Below are positions 24,545-32,258 of a DNA stretch of 37,414 nt, in pieces. Position 1 is the first letter of the stretch. Each line of letters starts with the position of its first letter. Source of the stretch: [Clostridium] clostridioforme AGR2157 (GTDB lineage Bacteria > Bacillota > Clostridia > Lachnospirales > Lachnospiraceae); NCBI RefSeq assembly GCF_000424325.1, contig NZ_AUJR01000046.1, positions 1 through 37,414 of the forward strand. The letters run 5' to 3'. The notes beneath the pieces were generated by a model. It was not told the origin of the DNA. It searched no databases and saw only the letters and a program-made list of their open reading frames with translations. The translations under genes and the position numbers were made by a program.

Positions 24545-24899
24545 GCTCGGACACCTCCTCCAAGTTGCTGCTAAAATAACGGATTGGCTGTCTGCGCTTC
24601 TTTGCAATTTCTATCTCAACAGCCATACCTTCTGAAATACGGTCTCCAAACACCCAAAGCTCGTCGCATTTTCCAAGAAGGATCACGTCCATGAATATTG
24701 CAAGCTCACGCTCGGCCGGATCGTTATTATTTACGAATTGGGGAAACATAAGATGCGGAGCAAGCGGAATCTGTCCTTTTTCCAGAGCGAATCTACAAAT
24801 CTTCCTTGCCCTCTCCGTATTTCCAGGTACATCGCCGGACAGTGGGCTGCAGATATAGACAAGCGGTCTGTATGTCCGGTTTTTTGGTTTGTTTGACAT
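24537..24899 (-). CDS. DUF4406 / nucleoside 2-deoxyribosyltransferase-like protein
   Basis: A 120-residue protein with YICSPLSGDVPGNTERARKI near the start, PLAPHLMFPQF, and LGKCDELWVFGDRISEGMAV, followed by EIEIAKKRRQP. This is the Rossmann-like layout of the nucleoside deoxyribosyltransferase superfamily as seen in the small phage proteins of the DUF4406 type. The exact substrate is unknown; nucleotide salvage or nucleotide-signal sensing are possible. Confidence 0.82.
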   Translation of the reverse strand: MSNKPKNRTYRPLVYICSPLSGDVPGNTERARKICRFALEKGQIPLAPHLMFPQFVNNNDPAERELAIFMDVILLGKCDELWVFGDRISEGMAVEIEIAKKRRQPIRYFSSNLEEVSEHE

Positions 24900-24925
24900 A
24901 TCAACTGCCTCCTTATAAATAATTT

Positions 24926-24958
24926 GCCGAGGCTACGCCTCTAAGAGGTAGCCCCGGC
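24926..24958 (-). terminator. Strong hairpin after the sigma-like gene
   Basis: An 11-base-pair stem (GCCGGGGCTAC/GTAGCCTCGGC, one G-T) begins seven bases after the stop codon and is followed by AAATTATTTAT. It looks like a terminator or attenuator ahead of the replication genes. Confidence 0.55.
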
Positions 24959-24964
24959 AGGCAG

Positions 24965-25492
24965 TCAAATCTGACGATTCTGCATAAACTTTTCGATTTT
25001 CTTTGCCGCACGGTCTAACTTGTGACTGATGTTGCTCAAATCGGCTCCAATCTGGTCGGCATAATCGTTAATGCTTACACCTTCAATACGGATAGCAATG
25101 AACATCTCTGCCCAGTCAGCCTTCTTGCCACAGGCTTCTCTGACAAGCTGACAGACTGCCTCGTAGCTTTCACGTTCTTCACGGCCAAGCTCGTCCTTTC
25201 TGAAAATACGATCATCCGCCACTTCATCCATCAGCGGCTCGGAGGTATCAACCTCATCTTCTTCATCGCCCGGCTTCGCCTTGGACTCGCCGTGATGCCG
25301 CCAGAATTTATGCCAGCAGTTATAATCCGGACGATTGAACTGCTTCTCCCATTCCTCCTGGATCAGCTTTTCTCGCTCCTCCTGCGATAATCCCTCGCCT
25401 TCAAGTGAGAGGGATACCCACAACTCCTCCGTTGTTTCTGCGTCCAGCGTGATTGTCTGGTACTCGTTCTCGTAACGAATCTTCAGTTTCAT
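24965..25492 (-). CDS. Sigma-factor-like regulator of mobile elements
   Basis: The 175-residue protein starts MKLKIRYENEYQTITLDAET and contains LWVSLSLEGEGLSQEEREKL, RPDYNCWHKFWRHHGESKAK and a C-terminal HTH (SINDYADQIGADLSNISHKL). It resembles the small sigma-like proteins carried on Lachnospiraceae phages and conjugative elements. The ATG at 25492 has AAAGGA upstream; the open frame continues 40 codons further but without a ribosome binding site. It is the first (most upstream) gene of the prophage block. Confidence 0.8.
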   Translation of the reverse strand: MKLKIRYENEYQTITLDAETTEELWVSLSLEGEGLSQEEREKLIQEEWEKQFNRPDYNCWHKFWRHHGESKAKPGDEEDEVDTSEPLMDEVADDRIFRKDELGREERESYEAVCQLVREACGKKADWAEMFIAIRIEGVSINDYADQIGADLSNISHKLDRAAKKIEKFMQNRQI

Positions 25493-25958
25493 GTCTGCGT
25501 TCCTTTCCGTCCTCGACCGCGAACGATGGAACGCAGAAAGAGCCTGTGGTGAAGATGTCCACAGACTCCTGAAAATCCGAAAATGGGCGCAGAAATCTAA
25601 CGGTGGGTGCATCTTCGTTTCCGGAGCGGTCTTTATTACCGCTGCCTAAACTCTCTATGCATCCCATCGTCCTAATGGCCATCTCGGACAATTGAGATTA
25701 ATAATTAGATGGAGAGAATATCCGTTTTCACAGAAATAATTTTATTTTTGCATTTCTACCTTTCATAAAAGAGGTAGAAATTTTCACAGATGCATGATAG
25801 AATAAAGAAAGTGTATATTTCCCGTGTAATTTTCAGGTCTATCTCCCACATCTTTACTTTTCACCTTAATGTAGATAAGGTTCTCGTCAACAGGGGATAT
25901 AAGCGTTTTGAGGTTACTAAGGTGGTATAAGGTTACTAATTTGAAGGAGGTTATAGAG
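25493..25958. other. Intergenic region between the prophage and the defence island
   Basis: No convincing gene. On the minus strand a 96-codon open frame overlaps the sigma-like gene without a clear ribosome binding site; I do not call it. There is a hairpin (TTTCTACC/GGTAGAAA, 25753-25780), a direct repeat TTTTCACAGA (25725-25734 and 25781-25790), and a second direct repeat AGGTTACTAA (25911-25920 and 25930-25939) flanking a TGGTATAAG extended -10-like box, which may be the promoter and operator of the ABC-3C operon. No integrase, attachment site or repressor gene is visible. Confidence 0.5.
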
Positions 25959-27458
25959 ATGGCCCCAACCAAGATTCCACACCTTTGCGGTGGCATACTC
26001 TTCGGCTTACTATATGAAGCCAAAAAGCCTCGTCGTAAAGCAAAAGATAAATTAAAAGGCGGCTCGGATGGTCTTACCATTCCGGGTATTTACGCAGGAC
26101 TAATAAAAGTTGTTACTGGAGAAGATCTATCCGCTTATGCCGGAACCACTTTAAAAAAATGCGCAACGAATTATAGGAAGTGTGAAGACAGCACTGGTGG
26201 CTATGTTCCTTTTACGGAGCCAGCTACTCAGTCTGCTTTCGATTCTCAGTACAAAAGAAAAGACCCCGACCTTCTAAAAAGAATGTCAGGGTTTATAGAC
26301 ACATATTTAAATAGAACTAAGTGCGAATGGCTTGTACGTGCACTTATTGAAACCATACAACAGGAGCAGCTTGATATAGAAATTGCAATCAACTATGCAG
26401 ACTCATTGAAATCAAGTGACCTCCATAAGGCAGACTCTATTCTCTTTCTGCCATTTTTACTCAGTGTACTTCACTATGTTGTAATGAACTGCCCTGATTG
26501 TGAATCTGGGAGACCAACATTTGAGACTTGGTATTCTCAGTCCAGCTCAAGAGCCGAGTGGAAGTTTAAGAGCACCATCGGTAACAACATTAGCCCCATG
26601 AACGTTTCCGTTGATTTAACTCTCCCTGTTAAATGTTCTGATGTCATTGCTCAAGCTGAAGATGATGTAATTACATCTCCTGTGTCTTCTGAAGATGACG
26701 GTGAGGATAAATGCAGTGACCATGAAGTAATCACTGAGAGTATGATGAGATCGCTTCAGCCATTAATAAAGATACTTGAAGCACAGAAAGCTCAACTTCC
26801 CGATGCAGATCAGATGGCCAAACCCTTGCTTGCTATCGCTGCTGCAGCAAAAGTGCAAGAGCACAAGATGGCAGAAAAAATCAGAAGTGACGAGAAGAAG
26901 AACCAACAGCCTGCGGCCAGTGAAGATCTATATTATATGTTCAAAACCGAAAGTGATCGCATTTTGCAATACTGCATTGAAAAAGATCCGACTGCAGAAC
27001 CCATTTCAATATATTTTCCTGACCAGATGGATTATTTGATCAGAAAGTGGAATTTTGAAATCCGGAAAATCCAAGACCCGGACAAGCAGATGCTAATACG
27101 GGATGTTTTGCAAACCATGTCCGACTACTTGTATTACATCTCGGATAGATATTTGAAAGCCGCTAACGGGGAGTGGCTTATATTTAGGAACAGTTCTATC
27201 GAAGAAGGCAACCGACTTTGTAACGAACTGCGTCCAAAGTCCTATGAACTGCGATGCAAACTCCGCGACCTTTATTTGAAGCTGTGGCCAGCGCCGGCAC
27301 TGGACCGCACTCCCGCCGAGGACACCACTGCTGAAACGGATAATGCAGACACGGAACCTCAGAAGGATGCAAAAGATGCTGTTGTACATCAAACTGTTGT
27401 GAATCAGTACGGCGACCATCCCGTGCATATTGATCATGTGGAAAATCTGAAACTGTAA
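25959..27458 (+). CDS. ABC-3C operon gene A, probable effector/partner
   Basis: A 499-residue protein of unknown fold and no membrane segment. The start begins APTKIPHLCGGILFGLLYEA; the middle has a helical region (about 130-200) and an acidic segment (around residue 240); a helical part follows. After a linker rich in D, T, E and K the last 19 residues read VNQYGDHPVHIDHVENLKL, nearly repeated at the N-terminus of the next gene product. As first gene of a four-gene operon with ABC-3C components it may be the effector or specificity factor. I cannot assign an enzymatic activity. Start from GGAGG eight bases upstream of the ATG. Confidence 0.75.
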   Translation: MAPTKIPHLCGGILFGLLYEAKKPRRKAKDKLKGGSDGLTIPGIYAGLIKVVTGEDLSAYAGTTLKKCATNYRKCEDSTGGYVPFTEPATQSAFDSQYKRKDPDLLKRMSGFIDTYLNRTKCEWLVRALIETIQQEQLDIEIAINYADSLKSSDLHKADSILFLPFLLSVLHYVVMNCPDCESGRPTFETWYSQSSSRAEWKFKSTIGNNISPMNVSVDLTLPVKCSDVIAQAEDDVITSPVSSEDDGEDKCSDHEVITESMMRSLQPLIKILEAQKAQLPDADQMAKPLLAIAAAAKVQEHKMAEKIRSDEKKNQQPAASEDLYYMFKTESDRILQYCIEKDPTAEPISIYFPDQMDYLIRKWNFEIRKIQDPDKQMLIRDVLQTMSDYLYYISDRYLKAANGEWLIFRNSSIEEGNRLCNELRPKSYELRCKLRDLYLKLWPAPALDRTPAEDTTAETDNADTEPQKDAKDAVVHQTVVNQYGDHPVHIDHVENLKL

Positions 27459-27471
27459 TGGAGGGATTAGA

Positions 27472-28176
27472 ATGGCAGATGAATTACAAAAAAAGCCGGA
27501 CAGTATTGCTCCAATAACAGAAGTAAACCAGTACGGCGATAGATCACTTCATGCGGATCATATTGATAATCTAAACGTTGAAGTAAATGTGTTCGGGAAT
27601 CAAGGTTCGGCATCTAAAGATGAAGATGGCAAGCCTTATGTTCCTATTATGCCTACTCGTTATGATAGCATGACAAGAACGGTTTTCCTTGGTAATGAAA
27701 CAGTAAAACTGCCAGTTGAACTTATTCCTCGGAGTGCTATTACCCCTCACGAATTGCCTTATATCAATGCTCTTTGTGAGGTATACGCCGAAAAAATCAA
27801 CAAGGCTGTATCGCCTGATATGATTGACGCCCTATCTCCAGGACTGCGCAGGAATTATGTAGACCAGCGAAAAGCATATTATAGTGCCGTAAGTGTTCAA
27901 AGATCAGTGCGGGAAGTATTTTCAGATGGCAAGCAGCAGTTTGAAGCACTTAAGACTGATGCTTTTGATGGAATATCGACGACCTATTATGATGATCGGC
28001 ATCTCACTGGCTATGATCGACTACAAGCAGTCCTCGAAAAAATAACGAATACAACCCTTACAAAGTCCGCTCTAATGAATATAGTTGGACTCATAGGGAA
28101 TTTAGAAAAGAAAGGCGTATGCCATATATTGGTAAACGACGAGGTTATAAAGTCGTGGGTGAATATCGATGAATGA
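27472..28176 (+). CDS. ABC-3C operon gene B, ABC-3C C-terminal-domain-like protein
   Basis: A 234-residue protein starting 13 bases after gene A. Residues 18-36 (VNQYGDRSLHADHIDNLNV) repeat the end of gene A. A middle segment (PYINALCEVYAEKINKAVSP) and the end (GYDRLQAVLEKITNTTLTKS, then KGVCHILVNDEVIKSWVN) look like the C-terminal domain of ABC-three-component systems, in which a KGVCH-W pattern is typical as I recall it. Such proteins bridge effector and ATPase. It overlaps gene C by eight bases. The family assignment is moderate. Confidence 0.7.
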   Translation: MADELQKKPDSIAPITEVNQYGDRSLHADHIDNLNVEVNVFGNQGSASKDEDGKPYVPIMPTRYDSMTRTVFLGNETVKLPVELIPRSAITPHELPYINALCEVYAEKINKAVSPDMIDALSPGLRRNYVDQRKAYYSAVSVQRSVREVFSDGKQQFEALKTDAFDGISTTYYDDRHLTGYDRLQAVLEKITNTTLTKSALMNIVGLIGNLEKKGVCHILVNDEVIKSWVNIDE

Positions 28177-28615
28177 TCTTTTCAATACACCCTTTGAAAC
28201 AGGATTGCGAGTCATGTTAATTCTCTACTCATTTCAAAATCATGGAATGACAATCGACCGCATTACCTCATATGATTTTATAACGATTTACGGTAGCGAC
28301 TTAGGTGTATCAGAGAAGAATCTTCATGGCATCAATCACTTTAGCTTCAGTGAGCTAACTTCCAAGAGAGCCACTTGCGCAGAAGGTGTGAAATCATTCG
28401 TTCTCGACGGATTGATATCCGTCAATCGTAATCGAGATGGTTTTCTCTATTCTTTGACCGCCTCCGGGAAAAAATACGTGGAATCGCTTGAATCTGATTA
28501 CAAAACGCAATACCTGGAGATCGTAAATGCTGTGCACAAGAAATATGGAAAAAACACAGATACGGAACTCATAAAAACAATTAATCAAGCAGCAGTGAGA
28601 GCATTAAGGAGGTAG
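28169..28615 (+). CDS. ABC-3C middle component (MC2-like)
   Basis: A 148-residue protein begins NDLFNTPFETGLRVMLILYS, the start seen in ABC-3C middle components, followed by ITSYDFITIYGSDLGVSEKN and a basic winged-helix-like end. It overlaps gene B by eight bases and ends two bases before the ATPase gene. The middle component is thought to couple the ATPase to the other subunits; its winged-helix character is an inference. Confidence 0.72.
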   Translation: MNDLFNTPFETGLRVMLILYSFQNHGMTIDRITSYDFITIYGSDLGVSEKNLHGINHFSFSELTSKRATCAEGVKSFVLDGLISVNRNRDGFLYSLTASGKKYVESLESDYKTQYLEIVNAVHKKYGKNTDTELIKTINQAAVRALRR

Positions 28616-28617
28616 CA

Positions 28618-30420
28618 ATGGGTGAATTCTATATAACAAAAGTCACTGCAAAAGGCAGTGGTAAGCAAGACTCATCCCTCCGTCCTGGATTGAACATCAT
28701 TCAAGGCCGCTCAAACACTGGTAAGACCTGTATTATCAAATGCATCGATTTTTGCTTTGGTAGCAAGGCAAAACCCTTTGATGACAGTTTGGGCTACGAT
28801 ACAATCGAAATGTCCATCCATACCGGAAAGGGCAATATAATAATTACTCGGGTCTTGGGCAAGAATCAGGTTGAAATAGTAACAGATGTTCAAGGCTTTG
28901 ATAGCGGTACTTATGATCTAAATCCTACAAAGAAAAAAGAACCATTACCAATCCTCAGCGATCTTTTACTTAGCTCAATCGGGATTGATGGTGAGCATCA
29001 AATTGTAAAGAATAAAAATTTTGATAAAAAGAGACTAACCTGGAGAACTTTTCTACATATACTCCTATTCCATGTCAGCGAAATAGCAAAGGAAACCTCA
29101 GTTATTGAACCTGAACAAGGAACGGAAAAGACCGCGCTACTTTCAGCCCTTCTGTTTTTGCTATCAGGCAGAGACTTTGCAGAAGCCGATGCTAAAACAA
29201 AGAAAGAAATCCGAGTAGCCCGGAAACAAGCTGTTGAAGAATATGTAAATAAAAAGATTCAGTCTGCAGCAGATAAGAAAAAAGATTTACAAAAGAATCT
29301 TGATGCATTTAATGGCGTTGATGTTGAACAAGCTATGCAGGATATAATTGATAGCCTACAAAATACTGAGACTCAAATATCCGACGCTGTCGATCAGAGT
29401 CGTGATCTGCTAAGCCAGATTCTTCGACTTCAAAGCAGAGCGGCTGAATGTGATCTTCTACAATCACGCTATGCTTCACTCAAAACACAATACGTCTCCG
29501 ATATTAAGAGGCTCTCCTTCATCGTAAACGGCGAAGTTGAAATAAGTCATGTGCCTCAAAACAAAATCTGTCCATTCTGTGACGGGAAATTGCCTTTACG
29601 TAATAAAAAGACCTACATCGAATCCGCACAAGCAGAGCTGGATCGGATCTTGCTTCAGATGAATGGCCTCGAAGAAACGGAGGACGATCTTAATCAGGAA
29701 AAAAGTGAAATAGACGAAAAGCTCAAAGCACTGCAAGCTAAAAGAGATAGCATCGAAACCATGATCGAAAAGGAACTGCAGCCTAAAGCAGATGCATTAA
29801 GACAATCTCTGAATTGGTATCGCACTTACATACAGATCAAACAAGAGCTTCAGGTAATTGATGGTTTTGCTTCAAGTTGGGAAACGGATCTGCGAGATTT
29901 GCCCAGCGAAGATGAATCATATATTGAGTATCATCCGAAAGAGTACTTCGATGATATTTTCCAGGAGCGCATTGACAAAATGCTCAAAGAGGCTTTGATT
30001 GAATGTGCATACGAGAATCTGACCACAGCTCGGTTTAATATGAAAGACTTCGATATTGAAGTCAATGGTCATAAAAAATCCGACATCAATGGACAGGGAT
30101 ACTGTTCCTTTCTTAACAGTATTGTTGCCGTTGTATTCCGGTGTTATATGGAGAAATATGCAACCTATGACCCTGGCTTTGTCGTAATCGATACTCCACT
30201 TCTTGGTCTTGACCAGGGTGTATCCGATGCGGCACCAGAAAGCATGCGAACAGCCTTGTTTAACTTCTTTATTAGCCATCAACATGATGGTCAGATCATA
30301 ATCCTGGAAAACATAAGGCACATTCCGAAGCTCGAGTATGAAAAGGCCGGCGCAAACGTCATCACCTTTACAAAAGGACTTGAACCTGGAAGATATGGAT
30401 TTTTGCTTGATGTTCAGTAG
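28618..30420 (+). CDS. ABC-3C SMC/Rad50-like ABC ATPase
   Basis: The 600-residue protein has Walker A in NIIQGRSNTGKTCIIKCID (about residues 26-44), long coiled-coil arms (about residues 200-400) with a zinc-hook-like CPFCDGKLPL near residue 320, a signature-like INGQGYCSFLNSIVAVVF, and Walker B FVVIDTPLLGLDQG. It is the ATPase of an ABC-three-component conflict system; these are predicted to sense invading DNA and switch on an effector. It follows the middle component directly. All ATPase motifs seem intact. Confidence 0.85.
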   Translation: MGEFYITKVTAKGSGKQDSSLRPGLNIIQGRSNTGKTCIIKCIDFCFGSKAKPFDDSLGYDTIEMSIHTGKGNIIITRVLGKNQVEIVTDVQGFDSGTYDLNPTKKKEPLPILSDLLLSSIGIDGEHQIVKNKNFDKKRLTWRTFLHILLFHVSEIAKETSVIEPEQGTEKTALLSALLFLLSGRDFAEADAKTKKEIRVARKQAVEEYVNKKIQSAADKKKDLQKNLDAFNGVDVEQAMQDIIDSLQNTETQISDAVDQSRDLLSQILRLQSRAAECDLLQSRYASLKTQYVSDIKRLSFIVNGEVEISHVPQNKICPFCDGKLPLRNKKTYIESAQAELDRILLQMNGLEETEDDLNQEKSEIDEKLKALQAKRDSIETMIEKELQPKADALRQSLNWYRTYIQIKQELQVIDGFASSWETDLRDLPSEDESYIEYHPKEYFDDIFQERIDKMLKEALIECAYENLTTARFNMKDFDIEVNGHKKSDINGQGYCSFLNSIVAVVFRCYMEKYATYDPGFVVIDTPLLGLDQGVSDAAPESMRTALFNFFISHQHDGQIIILENIRHIPKLEYEKAGANVITFTKGLEPGRYGFLLDVQ

Positions 30421-30440
30421 ACGAATTACAAGGAGGAACT

Positions 30441-30644
30441 ATGCGAATCAGTTATAACAAGTTGTGGAAGTTGCTCATTGATAAGAATATGACAAAGATG
30501 CAATTGAAAGATGCGGCCGGTATCAGCGCCGCATCAATAGCCAAGCTCGGCAAAGGCGGCAATATCACCACGGATGTTCTTTTGAAAATCTGTGAGACGC
30601 TTAACTGCCATATTGAAGATATTCTTGAGACCATAGATGATTGA
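30441..30644 (+). CDS. Small XRE-family helix-turn-helix regulator
   Basis: A 67-residue protein that is a single Cro/CI-type HTH (SYNKLWKLLIDKNMTKMQLK, DAAGISAASIAKLGKGGNIT). The gap to the ATPase gene is 20 bases and to the glycosylase gene 11 bases, so it may control either. Proteins of this size can act as control regulators of restriction-modification loci or as autorepressors of defence operons. Confidence 0.88.
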   Translation: MRISYNKLWKLLIDKNMTKMQLKDAAGISAASIAKLGKGGNITTDVLLKICETLNCHIEDILETIDD

Positions 30645-30655
30645 GGAGTTGCATC

Positions 30656-31306
30656 ATGCCAGATGTTATAACACTTGATATGGACACACCTTCTGTCCAA
30701 TACTTATGTGAAAAATGTAAACGAATGAAGAAAATCATCCAGACAATCGGTCCTATTACTTATGTTCCTCATGGAGCAGATGCTTATGCTCATTTGATCT
30801 ATAACATTATTGGACAGATGCTTTCCAATAATGTTGCTGATGTCATCTCCGATCGTATGGTAAACTTATGTGATGGAAAAATCGCTCCAGAACGTGTTGC
30901 CTTGTTGTCAGATGATCAAATAAAGGGAATTGGTCTTTCAACAGCAAAAACTGGATATATCCGTGACATAACTACCAAAGTAATCTCCGGTGATCTTAAC
31001 CTCAGTAAATTTTCTGTAATGAAAGATCAAGAAATTATTGATGAGCTTACGTCCATAAAAGGTATCGGAAATTGGACCGCAAAAATGTATCTGATTTTCG
31101 TTCTGGATAGACAAGACATTCTTCCTTACGAAGATGGAGCCTTTTTGCAAGCATACAGATGGGCATATAAGACCGATGATTTATCACCATTAGCGATACA
31201 AAAGAAATGTAAAAAATGGAGTCCCTATTCTTCCATAGCAGCCCGATATCTATATCGTGCACTTGATTCGGGGCTTACAAAAAAAGAATTCCATTTATTC
31301 AAATAA
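30656..31306 (+). CDS. AlkA-type (HhH-GPD) DNA glycosylase
   Basis: A 216-residue HhH-GPD protein without the N-terminal AlkA domain. GADAYAHLIYNIIGQMLSNN matches the first helices, SIKGIGNWTAKMYLIFVLDR is the helix-hairpin-helix with tryptophan in place of the bifunctional lysine (so monofunctional), and DILPYEDGAF supplies the catalytic aspartate. It removes damaged or modified bases. The ATG at 30656 (GAGGAG upstream) is preferred over a TTG at 30641. Its location between an XRE gene and a nuclease gene hints at a role in defence. Confidence 0.85.
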   Translation: MPDVITLDMDTPSVQYLCEKCKRMKKIIQTIGPITYVPHGADAYAHLIYNIIGQMLSNNVADVISDRMVNLCDGKIAPERVALLSDDQIKGIGLSTAKTGYIRDITTKVISGDLNLSKFSVMKDQEIIDELTSIKGIGNWTAKMYLIFVLDRQDILPYEDGAFLQAYRWAYKTDDLSPLAIQKKCKKWSPYSSIAARYLYRALDSGLTKKEFHLFK

Positions 31307-31325
31307 TACGAGGAGGATTAAAAAA

Positions 31326-32198
31326 ATGGATTACGAAGAACTCTACAAAAACCTTAGTAAACGCTATTATGGAATGACGCCTGATTCACTCCAAAGCATC
31401 CTATGCCCATTATTAGTACCAATTAAGTCTATAGACCCTACTGTATTTAAGGTTCCTGGTCAACAGCATTGGCGAGCCTCTTTTGATATTGAATTAAATG
31501 ATGACTATTATGAACTAATGGTAGTCGGGAGAACTGGTAAATTTGTGTCAAAAGAATATGCTTTAGGCACAGGAGTATGGACCGAAATTGCTAAAGGTCG
31601 CATAATAGATGTTGACTATACTGCTGGCATTGCTCATGGTGAGATTTATACAGGAAATTCTTCTAAAGTTGATCTGGTAGATGCTCTTAGCAAACTGCAA
31701 TCGGATAACTATTTGGAAATCGATCAATATGGTGCATCTGCAAAAATTCTAAGTGCTCTTGAAGAACATAATCTTGCTGAAATGGCAAAAGCTGCTGGTT
31801 ATAAGGTTAGACGAATGCCTGAAGATTGTGCTAAACACCTTCGTACTTATTATAATTATGATTTCGAATTTGAAAAGGCTGGTATCTCCAAAAAGATCGA
31901 AGTAAAATCAATTTGGGGAACTGACACAAGGTTTGCCCGTCTTATACATAGTAAGAACAATGGATATAAAACCAGTAGCTGTAAATTTGAAACCCAAGAC
32001 ATATTCGCTGTAAGTTTATTTTTAAGAACAGGTAACCCTATGGATTTCGCTTTTGCAAAATCCATCTCGGAATTTGATGATCCAATCCACGGGCTCCCCC
32101 ATGCTACTGGTTTTCCAGAATATGTTACGCAAAATCCTTTATGCGAAATTGATAACATCAAATGGTTTGATTCAATAGATGGAGTATGGGAAGTATAG
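31326..32198 (+). CDS. PD-(D/E)XK endonuclease, probable restriction enzyme
   Basis: A 290-residue protein with YDFEFEKAGISKKIEVKSIW near residue 180, matching the PD-(D/E)XK pattern with an acidic pair and the E-V-K catalytic residues, then FETQDIFAVSLFLR, as in many type II restriction enzymes. An ATG at 31326 with GAGGAGG upstream is the start. It is convergent with a methyltransferase-specificity fusion and separated by a shared terminator, so the two probably form a restriction-modification pair. The recognition site cannot be read from sequence. Confidence 0.72.
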   Translation: MDYEELYKNLSKRYYGMTPDSLQSILCPLLVPIKSIDPTVFKVPGQQHWRASFDIELNDDYYELMVVGRTGKFVSKEYALGTGVWTEIAKGRIIDVDYTAGIAHGEIYTGNSSKVDLVDALSKLQSDNYLEIDQYGASAKILSALEEHNLAEMAKAAGYKVRRMPEDCAKHLRTYYNYDFEFEKAGISKKIEVKSIWGTDTRFARLIHSKNNGYKTSSCKFETQDIFAVSLFLRTGNPMDFAFAKSISEFDDPIHGLPHATGFPEYVTQNPLCEIDNIKWFDSIDGVWEV

Positions 32199-32215
32199 AT
32201 ATTTTTGCATTGAAA

Positions 32216-32249
32216 GCAACAGATACCTTGGAAGAAGGCTATCTGTTGC
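32216..32249. terminator. Bidirectional terminator between the convergent R and M genes
   Basis: GCAACAGATA and TATCTGTTGC (32216-32225 and 32240-32249) form a perfect ten-base-pair stem in the 60-base gap. The tails on both sides are only partly T-rich. Confidence 0.6.
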
Positions 32250-32258
32250 CTTCAATAA

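Noticed and set aside
25401-25691. A 96-codon minus-strand frame ahead of the sigma-like gene
   Set aside because: It overlaps the sigma-like gene in another frame, lacks a clear ribosome binding site and resembles no family that I know. It could be a leader, but I cannot support it as a gene.
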